Assembly (NCBI GenBank): GCA_964524295.1
Contig: CAZGCW010000015.1
Span: 1 to 32,364, forward strand
Length of the DNA: 32,364 bases
Reading direction: 5' to 3'
From: UBA9926 sp964524295
Lineage (GTDB): Bacteria; Pseudomonadota; Gammaproteobacteria; Pseudomonadales; Azotimanducaceae
Below, in pieces: positions 7,388 to 15,025 of the stretch. A program made the position numbers and the translations under genes. Under the pieces are notes generated by a model. It saw only the letters and a program-made list of their open reading frames with translations, searched no databases and was not told the origin of the DNA. How positions within the stretch are numbered: position 1 is the first letter of the stretch; each line of letters opens with the position of its first letter.

Positions 7388-9019
7388 ATGCATAGCGTAT
7401 ATCAGGAATTTAGCAACACAACACAGCGTGCAGAAGATAAGCCCTTCTTACATATTCCCCACATCGCTGCAAAAACCTACACAGATACCGCTGTTGACCT
7501 GAGCTATGGGCAAGCATTGGAAATCGTGACTGGCCTGAAACTGCAATATCAGAGTAAGGGTTACGGTGCCCCAATGCGTATCGCTCTGGTGCTTGAAAAT
7601 CGCCCGGATTTTTTCGTTCACTGGCTTGCACTCAATGCTCTCGGCTGTAGTGTGCTGCCGATCAGCGCAGCATCCCAGCTAGATGAAATCGCCTATTTTC
7701 TTGAGCATGGTGAACCCGCTCTCGTCGTAGCCATTCCTGAGCATGTAAACCGCTTGGAACAAGCATGTCAGTTAATGCCCCAGCCGGTGGCCATCATCCG
7801 CTGTGACCGGTTCGAGAATCTACCCGAGGCACCCGGACCTATCGCAAAAGCGAATACCCGTGAACAAGCTGGCCAAATCGAATGTGCGCTGCTTTATACC
7901 TCTGGCAGCACCGGTAAACCCAAAGGCTGCATTCTCAGTAACCAATACTTTACCGCGTTCGGTCACTGGTATCGTGAACTAGGCGGCCTGGCGCAAATTT
8001 ACTGGGGTGAAGAACGCTTGCTCACCCCGCTGCCTTTAGAACATATGAATGCGATGGCAGTCTCAACCACCGGTATGATTATGAACGGGGGCTGTATCAT
8101 CCAGCTCGACCGCTTTCACCCCGATACCTGGTGGCAAACAGTTCGCGAAACAAAAGCGACCATTTTACACTACCTGGGGGTACTACCCGCGATTCTTCTC
8201 AAACTACCTGCCGCTCAAAACGACGACTTCAGTGATCAAATTCGCTTTGGTTTTGGCGCCGGCGTAAATCCCGACCACCATGCTCGTTTTGAACAACGAT
8301 TCGGTTTTCCTCTGATCGAATCCTGGGCCATGACAGAGTGCGGCAGCGGCGGCTGTATAACTGCAAACCGAGAGCCCCGCCACGTCGGTAGCGCGTGCTT
8401 CGGATTAGCTCCCAATACTGTGGAGTACCAGATCGTCGACGCGACCAAATCACCGGTCAGTCACGGCAATAACGGCGAATTAAGAGTCAGAGCCCAAGGT
8501 CCAGACCCGAAGCAAGGGTTTTTTTCAGGCTATCTCAAGGATCCTGAGGCAACAAAATTAGCCTGGGCTGAAGGCTGGCTCAACACGGGTGATATCGTGC
8601 GCCAAGGCGAAGACAACCAATTGCACTTCGTTGATAGGCTTAAAAATGTGATCCGTCGCTCAGGGGAAAATATTTCCGCACTGGCAGTCGAAACCCATCT
8701 ATTAAGTGACCCTGTCATCAGCGAAGTGATTGTAACTGCGGTTCCCGATGATACCCGTGGCGATGAGGTCGCTGCCTGTATCGTGCTGGCCGACCATATT
8801 GCAGGAGACGAGAAGCTGGCAGTCTCTATTGTTCATAGAAGCCTCGGTAAACTAACCTATTACAAGGTCCCTGGTTATGTCATATTCTGTGATGAACTAC
8901 CAAAAACTGCATCGAACAAGCCACGCAGGGCCGCTATCAAAGCCCTGGCAGTCAGCAGCCTCAATCTTCAACACTGCTGGGACACTCGGTATCTGAAGAA
9001 GCGCCAAAACACAAATTAG
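7388..9019 (+). CDS. AMP-forming acyl/aryl-CoA ligase (ANL superfamily)
   Basis: A 543-residue adenylate-forming ligase that should activate a carboxylic acid with ATP and CoA. Motifs in order are the P-loop-like YTSGSTGKPKG (residues 170-180), the MTE core motif within ESWAMTECG, the NTGD motif, the hinge region DRLKNVIRRSGENI (about 415-428), and the C-terminal PKTASNK with catalytic Lys511. The substrate pocket cannot be read by eye. In this operon the likely substrate is the Rieske oxygenase product or its precursor, for example an indole- or oxindole-acetate. Its stop lies 5 bases before the thiolase-like gene. Aromatic, side-chain or medium-chain acids remain possible. Confidence 0.9.
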   Translation: MHSVYQEFSNTTQRAEDKPFLHIPHIAAKTYTDTAVDLSYGQALEIVTGLKLQYQSKGYGAPMRIALVLENRPDFFVHWLALNALGCSVLPISAASQLDEIAYFLEHGEPALVVAIPEHVNRLEQACQLMPQPVAIIRCDRFENLPEAPGPIAKANTREQAGQIECALLYTSGSTGKPKGCILSNQYFTAFGHWYRELGGLAQIYWGEERLLTPLPLEHMNAMAVSTTGMIMNGGCIIQLDRFHPDTWWQTVRETKATILHYLGVLPAILLKLPAAQNDDFSDQIRFGFGAGVNPDHHARFEQRFGFPLIESWAMTECGSGGCITANREPRHVGSACFGLAPNTVEYQIVDATKSPVSHGNNGELRVRAQGPDPKQGFFSGYLKDPEATKLAWAEGWLNTGDIVRQGEDNQLHFVDRLKNVIRRSGENISALAVETHLLSDPVISEVIVTAVPDDTRGDEVAACIVLADHIAGDEKLAVSIVHRSLGKLTYYKVPGYVIFCDELPKTASNKPRRAAIKALAVSSLNLQHCWDTRYLKKRQNTN

Positions 9020-9024
9020 CCCCT

Positions 9025-10251
9025 ATGACGAAACTTAGCCCCTCTACAGTGACTCCTTCAACCCCCCCAGATTCCTATCAGGGAGTTGCGTTGGTGGCCG
9101 CTTCCAGCATTGGGTATAGCAGACAAAGCCACCACAGTGCGCACTGGTTTATCGGCAAGATTCTCGACAAAATGCTCAAGACAATCGGCATTAAGAAAGA
9201 TGAAATAGATGGGCTCGCTGTTTCAAGCTTTTCCCTTGGTGCTGATGCCGCCGTCAATCTGACCCAGCATTTCCAGCTTTCGCCTCGTTGGATAGAGCAA
9301 ATCCCCTATGGTGGTGCCTCCGGTGTCATCGCTATGCGACGGGCGAGCCGAGCCATTCAGTGTGGCGACGCCCACATTATTGCCTGCATCGGTGGGGATT
9401 CGGCCTTCCACAGATCTTTTGAATTCACCGCCTCAGAGTTCAGCAATTTCACCATAGATGCTTCTTTTCCCTACGGCGCGGCAGGGCCCAACGCGGCCTT
9501 TGCTCTAATTACCCAGCACTACATGGATGAATACGGTGCCCAACGAGAAGACTTCGCCCGCATCGCTCTGGCGCAACGCTATAATGCCAACCATTATCCT
9601 GCTGCCTTGCTGGGACATAAGACGCTGACGGAATATCAGTACCTAAACGCCCGCCCTATTGCAGGGCCTTTACGCTTGTTCGATTGTGTTATGCCTTGTG
9701 CCGGGGGGGAGGGATTCCTGATGATGAGTGAAGCTCGCGCCCGCCACCTCAACCTGCGTTACTGCCTAATTCTGGCAGCGGACGAGCTACACAACGCTCA
9801 TACCAGCGACGAGGTCCAGTTCCGAGCTGGCTGGTCCGAATATGCAAACGCGCTTTATGACCGTGCAGGACTGGCCATCGAAGACATTGATATTCTACAA
9901 ACCTACGATGACTATCCCGTTATCAGCATGATGCAGTTCGAAGACCTGGGATTCTGCGACAAAGGTGAAGGCCCGGCATTTGTTCAGCGCACGGATCTTC
10001 GCTTTGACAGCAGCGGCCCGGAAAAAAACAAGCTACCTCACAATACTTCAGGCGGGCAGCTATCCGTAGGCCAGGCCGGCGCTGCAGCAGGGTATATGGC
10101 GTTGGTGGAAAGTATTCGCCAACTCACCGGTTACGCCGAAACCAACCAAGTTACCAACGCCACCCATTCCATGGTAAGTGGCTTTGGCATGATTAATTAT
10201 GATCGCGGCCTCTGCTCAGCAGCGACCATATTAAAAGCAGGCAATCTATGA
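9025..10251 (+). CDS. Thiolase-like protein without canonical catalytic Cys/His (candidate acyl-CoA retro-aldolase subunit)
   Basis: A 408-residue thiolase-superfamily protein of the SCP-x-like branch that pairs with DUF35 proteins. The thiolase fold is seen from the GGASG loop (residues 96-100), DCVMPCAGG in the middle, and the NTSGG and GFGMINYDRG segments near the C-terminus. The nucleophilic Cys expected in the first loop is absent (Gly97/Ala98), and the GHP His is replaced by Gln350 in SVGQAG, so ordinary thiolysis is unlikely. Similar thiolase-like proteins with a DUF35 partner (Ltp2 with the ChsH2 DUF35 domain) are retro-aldolases that cleave beta-hydroxyacyl-CoA. The stop overlaps the DUF35 start by 4 bases, consistent with a complex. 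Confidence 0.85.
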   Translation: MTKLSPSTVTPSTPPDSYQGVALVAASSIGYSRQSHHSAHWFIGKILDKMLKTIGIKKDEIDGLAVSSFSLGADAAVNLTQHFQLSPRWIEQIPYGGASGVIAMRRASRAIQCGDAHIIACIGGDSAFHRSFEFTASEFSNFTIDASFPYGAAGPNAAFALITQHYMDEYGAQREDFARIALAQRYNANHYPAALLGHKTLTEYQYLNARPIAGPLRLFDCVMPCAGGEGFLMMSEARARHLNLRYCLILAADELHNAHTSDEVQFRAGWSEYANALYDRAGLAIEDIDILQTYDDYPVISMMQFEDLGFCDKGEGPAFVQRTDLRFDSSGPEKNKLPHNTSGGQLSVGQAGAAAGYMALVESIRQLTGYAETNQVTNATHSMVSGFGMINYDRGLCSAATILKAGNL

Positions 10252-10817
10252 GCAATCCATACACCCGACGAGCCAGACTTAAACTCAACCGCCCCTCTCT
10301 GCGGAAGCGCGCCCGACCACCGAAACAACGAACCAGCATGGGCCAAACATTCACCACCGCAAATTACACCGGTGTATTGGTGATGCAGTATTGTCAGCAA
10401 TGTGACTGCGTTCAATATCCATCTCGGGAAATCTGCCAGAACTGTCTAGGCGATGAGCTGATCTGGCGGGAAACTGACACAACTGGGCACATCCTCAGCA
10501 GCATCGAACTCCATCACAGTCTCTGGGAATACTTCAAGCGCCGACTCGCTGATGAGCCCTGGCCAATCGCCACCGTCAAACTGGACAACGGTACAACCGT
10601 CTTTTCTCACCTCTACCGAGCAAGTTTCGGTGAAATACCACTGTCGGATATAAGAAAAGGAACCCCTGTGCAGGTTTTCAGCCATTCTGACAGCTCACTC
10701 AATTCGGTTTTAATTTCGGTCAGTGCAACATGGAATATTAGCCAACTCAAGGACCGAACCATGATCGCCCAAGCAATGGGCCTGACGACAGCGGCAATAA
10801 AACCAGGAGGCATCTAA
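10248..10817 (+). CDS. DUF35 Zn-ribbon/OB-fold protein, partner of the thiolase-like protein
   Basis: A 189-residue protein with the DUF35 plan: a rubredoxin-like Zn ribbon with Cys49, Cys52, Cys63 and Cys66, followed by an OB-fold that often binds acyl-CoA. It starts inside the thiolase-like stop (ATGA), which supports ATG 10248; an internal Met31 would remove an unusual Arg/Lys-rich N-terminal tail (residues 7-28) that could instead be native and bind the partner or CoA. DUF35 proteins form stable complexes with thiolase-like proteins in steroid side-chain cleavage. The next gene, an SDR, begins at the last base of this stop codon. Confidence 0.8.
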   Translation: MSNPYTRRARLKLNRPSLRKRARPPKQRTSMGQTFTTANYTGVLVMQYCQQCDCVQYPSREICQNCLGDELIWRETDTTGHILSSIELHHSLWEYFKRRLADEPWPIATVKLDNGTTVFSHLYRASFGEIPLSDIRKGTPVQVFSHSDSSLNSVLISVSATWNISQLKDRTMIAQAMGLTTAAIKPGGI

Positions 10818-11551
10818 TGCATGGATCCCACCACACCATCGTCGTGACCGGTGGCAGCACCGGAATCGGCCGTTGCATCTGCGAACATCTGTTAGCTGAA
10901 GGATATGCCGTGCTCAATCTATCGCGCCGTCCTGCTGATATTGATCACAAAAACTTTTCCAACATCGAGTTAGATCTGAGCGATCGAACGGCCACCCGTC
11001 AGACCGGGAAGACACTGGCAACAAAGTACAACATTACTGGCCTCATCCACAATGCCGGTTTGATCAGGGCCAATTTACTTGAAGACGTCCAACTGGAGGA
11101 CCTTGATTACCTGACTCAAGTGCACATTGGTGCGGCTATTTCGCTCAGCCAGGCTTTCCTACCCGCTATGAAACAAGCAGGTTTCGGGCGGATCATATTA
11201 ATTGGTTCACGCGCCGCTTTGGGCCTACAAACCCGCACCAGCTACGCTGCAACCAAGGCGGGCATGGTCGCGCTTACCCGAACCTGGGCACTGGAATTAG
11301 GTGAAGCTGGCATTACCGTTAATACCGTCGCACCCGGTCCTATCGCCGCAACAGAAATGTTTCATCAGGTCATACCCGATAATAGCCCAAAAATGCAGGA
11401 ATTAGCGAAGAGCATCCCAGTTCAGCGCTTGGGACTGCCCGATGATGTTGCTCGCGCCGTCTGCTTTTTCAACCATCCTGAAAACGGCTTCATCACGGGA
11501 CAGACGCTCATGGTCTGTGGTGGCGCGAGCCTTGGCTCTATCGCTTTGTAA
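10817..11551 (+). CDS. SDR-family NAD(P)-dependent oxidoreductase
   Basis: A complete 244-residue classical SDR. The nucleotide-binding motif TGGSTGIG is at residues 11-18, HNAG in the centre, and the catalytic triad is Ser131, Tyr143 and Lys147 (SYAATK). The PGPIAATEMF loop and C-terminal GQTLMVCGG are typical. It could oxidise a Rieske cis-dihydrodiol-type or secondary-alcohol product, or act on a hydroxyacyl-CoA; the sequence does not decide. It sits between the DUF35 gene (1-base overlap TAATG) and the Rieske alpha gene (25-base gap), so it belongs to the same transcript. Confidence 0.88.
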   Translation: MHGSHHTIVVTGGSTGIGRCICEHLLAEGYAVLNLSRRPADIDHKNFSNIELDLSDRTATRQTGKTLATKYNITGLIHNAGLIRANLLEDVQLEDLDYLTQVHIGAAISLSQAFLPAMKQAGFGRIILIGSRAALGLQTRTSYAATKAGMVALTRTWALELGEAGITVNTVAPGPIAATEMFHQVIPDNSPKMQELAKSIPVQRLGLPDDVARAVCFFNHPENGFITGQTLMVCGGASLGSIAL

Positions 11552-11576
11552 GCCCATTAAAACACCCGGAGTTATC

Positions 11577-12899
11577 GTGAATACACCCGCCAAGCAAATC
11601 GCATTAGAACCCCTGGTTGAAGCAACCCGAGTCAATAAACGGGTTTACTTGGACCCGGAAATATTCGACCTTGAAATGGATCGAATATGGGGCCAGGCGT
11701 GGATATTTATAGGGCATGAATCCCAGACGCCCCTGCCAGGTGACTATTTCACAACCAACATCAATCACAAAGTTCCCGTCCTCATGGTCAGGGATAAGAA
11801 TCATGAGATTCATGTTTTACACAATCGTTGCGCACATAAAGGAGCCAAAATCGTCACCGCCTCAAGCGGTAATGTGGCTGGTGCATTTCGTTGCCCCTAT
11901 CATGGCTGGACATTTGCACACAATGGCAATTTAATAAAAATCCCCAACGAAAGCGGTTATGACGACACCGGATTCGACCTCCATGACCCAAGCAATAATC
12001 TACAACCTGTGGCCAAGTACGACCGCTACAGAGGGTTCGTATTTGCCACCCTTTCCGAGACGGCGCCCGACCTTAAAACATGGCTTGGCGGTGCCATTGA
12101 TTGCTTCGATAATCTCTGCGACCGCGCCCCGGAAGGAGAAGTTGAAGTCGCCGGAGGTGTGCTGCGGTATGAACATGATTGCAACTGGAAATTCATAATA
12201 GAAAACCTCAATGACACAATGCACCCAATGATTGTGCATCAGTCCGTGGTGCAATCAGCCCAAGCATACATCGCAACTCTGGATGCGGATGCCGGCAAAC
12301 AAAAAGCAGAAGCTGAGATCATCCTTCCTTTTGGTGCTTCCTATGAGAAATTCGAAGACTCCGGCATCACTGGCTTCCCCTATGGCCATCATTACGACGG
12401 GGGTAAAACCAGCATCCATGCTGACTATAGTGTCATGCCGGAATACCACCAGGCTATGGTCGCTCGATACGGTCAGCAGCGAACCCAGGAAATCTACGCA
12501 TTTAATACGCACAACACCCTCTTGTACCCGTCCCTAACGATCAAATGTGCTATCCAGAACATTCGGGTTATTCGCCCCATCGCCGTCAATAAATTTGTGG
12601 TCGAGACCTGGTCATTCCGGCTAAAGGGGGCGCCTGACGAAATGCTACAGCGCACTCTACTCTATTCCAGGCTGATTAATTCATCTGCTTCCATGGTTGG
12701 ACCTGATGATTTGGAGGTGTACCGCAGAATGCAGGATGGCCTGGCCTCGGACGCTTCAAAATGGGTTGAAATGCATCGCCAGTATGGCCGAGACAAACAC
12801 CATAAGGACCGCGTTACGGGCGGTGGCACCAGCGATTTAGACGTCCGCACCCAGTATCAGGCCTGGCGACATTATATGCTTGGGGAGCGATTGGTATGA
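11577..12899 (+). CDS. Rieske ring-hydroxylating oxygenase, alpha (large) subunit
   Basis: A 440-residue terminal oxygenase subunit. The Rieske [2Fe-2S] ligands are Cys85, His87, Cys106 and His109 (CxH then CxxH). The mononuclear iron site is at Asp213-x-x-His216-x4-His221 with a third Asp near 377-378 (PDDLE); Asp213 fits the bridging acid between clusters of neighbouring subunits. The reading frame is open well upstream, but GTG 11577, with CGGAG before it, avoids overlap with the SDR gene and gives the usual length. The stop overlaps the beta start (ATGA). Such enzymes hydroxylate aromatic or heteroaromatic rings with O2 and need a ferredoxin and reductase, neither of which is in this window. 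An indole-type acid is a possible substrate. Confidence 0.92.
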   Translation: MNTPAKQIALEPLVEATRVNKRVYLDPEIFDLEMDRIWGQAWIFIGHESQTPLPGDYFTTNINHKVPVLMVRDKNHEIHVLHNRCAHKGAKIVTASSGNVAGAFRCPYHGWTFAHNGNLIKIPNESGYDDTGFDLHDPSNNLQPVAKYDRYRGFVFATLSETAPDLKTWLGGAIDCFDNLCDRAPEGEVEVAGGVLRYEHDCNWKFIIENLNDTMHPMIVHQSVVQSAQAYIATLDADAGKQKAEAEIILPFGASYEKFEDSGITGFPYGHHYDGGKTSIHADYSVMPEYHQAMVARYGQQRTQEIYAFNTHNTLLYPSLTIKCAIQNIRVIRPIAVNKFVVETWSFRLKGAPDEMLQRTLLYSRLINSSASMVGPDDLEVYRRMQDGLASDASKWVEMHRQYGRDKHHKDRVTGGGTSDLDVRTQYQAWRHYMLGERLV

Positions 12900-13375
12900 G
12901 CCAGGAACTACAGGAAAGTATCGAAGATTTCCTCTATCTTGAAGCGGCCTATTTAGACCGACCGGATCTGGACAGTTGGGTCGAACTGTTCACCGATGAC
13001 GGTACCTACTGGATGCCAGCCATGAAGGACCAGCCAGACCCAATCAACTATGTTTCGCATATTTTCGATGACCGTGTTCTCATGGAAATCCGAAAGCGCA
13101 ACTTCACTCATCCTCGCACGCCCTCACAGGCATTGCCTGTGAAATCTTCTCACCTCATTGCCAATATTCGCCAAAAAGGCTCCACACCCAACGGCGAATC
13201 CATCATTCACTCTAATTTCCATGTGGTCATGTGGTATCGAGAAGAACAACACATCTACGCAGGCACCTATCAGCATCATCTTCAGACCAACAGCTCAGGG
13301 TTTTTGATTAAACATAAAAAAGTCGAGCTCATTAATCCGGAAGCCGCCCAAAAATCAATGGTGATTTATCTTTGA
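12896..13375 (+). CDS. Rieske ring-hydroxylating oxygenase, beta (small) subunit
   Basis: A 159-residue protein of the NTF2-like beta-subunit family of aromatic-ring dioxygenases. The N-terminus (EDFLYLEAAYLDR, then WVELFTDDGTYWMPA) is characteristic, and length is near the family's 155-190. It overlaps the alpha subunit by 4 bases, so an alpha-beta hetero-oligomer is expected; this subunit mainly has a structural role. It is the last gene of the catabolic operon. I see no strong hairpin-plus-T-run terminator after it. Confidence 0.9.
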   Translation: MSQELQESIEDFLYLEAAYLDRPDLDSWVELFTDDGTYWMPAMKDQPDPINYVSHIFDDRVLMEIRKRNFTHPRTPSQALPVKSSHLIANIRQKGSTPNGESIIHSNFHVVMWYREEQHIYAGTYQHHLQTNSSGFLIKHKKVELINPEAAQKSMVIYL

Positions 13376-13913
13376 GCAAATATTCATAATTCATAGGTCA
13401 CGCTTCCGTTAAAAGGCGCTAACCTAAGGGTCGCTAAGGGCAATCTCATCCTGGCCTGATTCCGACCCCGACCGCATCGGCAAGCCCGGCAACCTCAATG
13501 AAACACACAGATGGACTCAACTCGCCATTCGCAAGCCTCCAAACCTGAGTCAAATCCAATCAAAACCAGAAATTAACCCGACCTCAATGCGCGCAGGAGA
13601 ATTCGTCAGTGCAGTCGCCCTAACCAGCAACTTAGAGGTTTGGCCAAAAGCCTAACCATGTTTGCTCCAAAAGCCCATTTTAGGCACTGTTAAGCTTGCG
13701 CCTCAGCCGCCATTTAGTGTAGATTGCGTATCTGAAATTCGGCGTCACTTTTTTGTGCTGTGTAAAAGATCTACCAAGTCAGTTTTATATACCCTTCATG
13801 AAGAGGTAGCGTGACTATAAACCGAGCTATAGACAACCGCATTCATCTGCAGGACCTGTATATTGAGGCGTTCAGGAGTACTCAATTGACAACACTAAGA
13901 CACCGGGGTACTT
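13376..13913. other. 538-bp intergenic region upstream of nuoA
   Basis: No tRNA, rRNA or long ORF is visible. It must hold the end of the catabolic transcript and very probably the nuo promoter. A TATAAA at 13816-13821 could be a -10 box, but no good -35 lies at 16-18 bases. A TTGACA at 13886-13891 is too close to the nuoA start to serve with a normal -10 box. An ORF of 36 codons from GTG 13811 overlaps the nuoA start and is treated as a finding. Confidence 0.6.
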
Positions 13914-14330
13914 GTGACTGAGCCCTCACTCTGGCCGCTCGTTCTCTATTTTGCCTCAGTGGTCGCACTGGTGGTGATTATCCTGATTTTATCTTCCGTG
14001 ATCGGAGAGAAATCGCCGATGCGCAGAGCCACAGGCGAACCTTTCGAATCCGGTGTCGTGCATATCGGTTCAGCGCAAAACCCTGTTTCCGTCGAGTTTT
14101 TCCTGGTGGCCATGTTTTTCGTTATTTTCGATCTGGAAACCGTATTTATCTTTGCCTGGGCTGTCGCCTTCTATGAACTCGGCGTCTTTGGCTATCTAGC
14201 GATTTCATTTTTTATTTTTATCCTGGTGGTGGCACTGATCTATGAATGGAAATCCGGCGCCCTGGATTGGGGCAGAAAGACCCGGAAACCCCCGCCTCCC
14301 AGCTACCAACTTGAACGCGTACAGGACTAA
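13914..14330 (+). CDS. nuoA: NADH-quinone oxidoreductase subunit A
   Basis: A 138-residue membrane subunit of complex I with three predicted transmembrane helices (about residues 8-30, 62-84 and 90-111). The conserved loop GEKSPMRRATGEPFESG and the second-helix acidic motif FDLE (residues 72-75) are typical. It lies at the junction of the peripheral and membrane arms near the quinone site. The start is GTG 13914 with a weak GGGG upstream; no better in-frame start gives a family-like N-terminus. It opens a 13-gene operon. Confidence 0.95.
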   Translation: MTEPSLWPLVLYFASVVALVVIILILSSVIGEKSPMRRATGEPFESGVVHIGSAQNPVSVEFFLVAMFFVIFDLETVFIFAWAVAFYELGVFGYLAISFFIFILVVALIYEWKSGALDWGRKTRKPPPPSYQLERVQD

Positions 14331-14332
14331 TC

Positions 14333-14971
14333 ATGGAATGGAGTCTTAGCAAAGCCGACGAAACCATACCCCTAGCTGATGTGGACAGTGCCGTTGACGA
14401 ACATCTGAAGCGAAATCTGGTCATGACCAACCTCGAGGACATGCTCGCCTGGGGAAGAAAACATTCGGTCTGGCCCTTTAACTTTGGCCTATCCTGCTGC
14501 TACGTAGAAATGGCTACGGCCCTGACGAGCCGCTATGACGCCTCTAGATTTGGCGCAGAGGTCATCAGGGGCACCCCTCGACAAGCCGATATGATCGTTA
14601 TCTCTGGTACGTGCTTCCTGAAAATGGCGCCGGTAGTTCAGCGTCTCTATGAACAACTTCTGGAACCTAAATGGGTTATCTCAATGGGTTCGTGTGCGAA
14701 TTCGGGCGGTATGTATGACATCTATAGCGTCGTTCAGGGCGTTGATAAATTCTTGCCTGTGGATGTCTATGTGCCAGGCTGCCCACCACGGCCTGACGCC
14801 TTCCTCCAAGGCTTAATGATGTTGCAGGACCAAGTCGGTAAGGAAAGACGACCTTTGAGTTGGACGATTGGTGACCAGGGAGTGATCAAGCCGGAGAAAA
14901 CCAGCCAACGAGATAGATTGATGGAGTCGCGCATGCAAGCGACTGATCTAAGAAAGCCAGACAGTGTTTAA
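14333..14971 (+). CDS. nuoB: NADH-quinone oxidoreductase subunit B
   Basis: A 212-residue peripheral-arm subunit carrying cluster N2, the last iron-sulfur centre before quinone. The tandem Cys55-Cys56, Cys121 (SCANSGG) and Cys150 (PGCPPRP) are the four ligands. It starts 2 bases after the nuoA stop. Its stop codon lies in the first of three imperfect 21-base repeats that fill the gap to nuoCD. Confidence 0.96.
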   Translation: MEWSLSKADETIPLADVDSAVDEHLKRNLVMTNLEDMLAWGRKHSVWPFNFGLSCCYVEMATALTSRYDASRFGAEVIRGTPRQADMIVISGTCFLKMAPVVQRLYEQLLEPKWVISMGSCANSGGMYDIYSVVQGVDKFLPVDVYVPGCPPRPDAFLQGLMMLQDQVGKERRPLSWTIGDQGVIKPEKTSQRDRLMESRMQATDLRKPDSV

Positions 14972-15025
14972 CGGCATTTAGATAGAGTTTAACGGGTATT
15001 AGATAGTGTTTAAGGGGAATTAAAT
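14963..15025 (+). repeat. Three imperfect 21-bp tandem repeats between nuoB and nuoCD
   Basis: Units at 14963-14983, 14984-15004 and 15005-15025 share the pattern AGNGTTTAA-(C/G)GG-then an AT-rich half. The first contains the nuoB stop, the last runs into the nuoCD ATG (15024). Because the unit is 21 bases, each copy carries a TAA in the nuoB frame, giving three in-frame stops in a row. The repeats look like a local duplication of the nuoB 3' end. The last copy (AAGGGG) also provides the likely ribosome-binding site for nuoCD. Confidence 0.75.

Noticed and set aside
11442..11576. Extension of the Rieske alpha gene upstream to ATG 11442
   Set aside because: Overlaps the SDR coding region; GTG 11577 with CGGAG upstream fits the family start.
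13376..13913. Possible tRNA or small RNA in the gap before nuoA
   Set aside because: No cloverleaf, CCA end or terminator hairpin could be found by eye.
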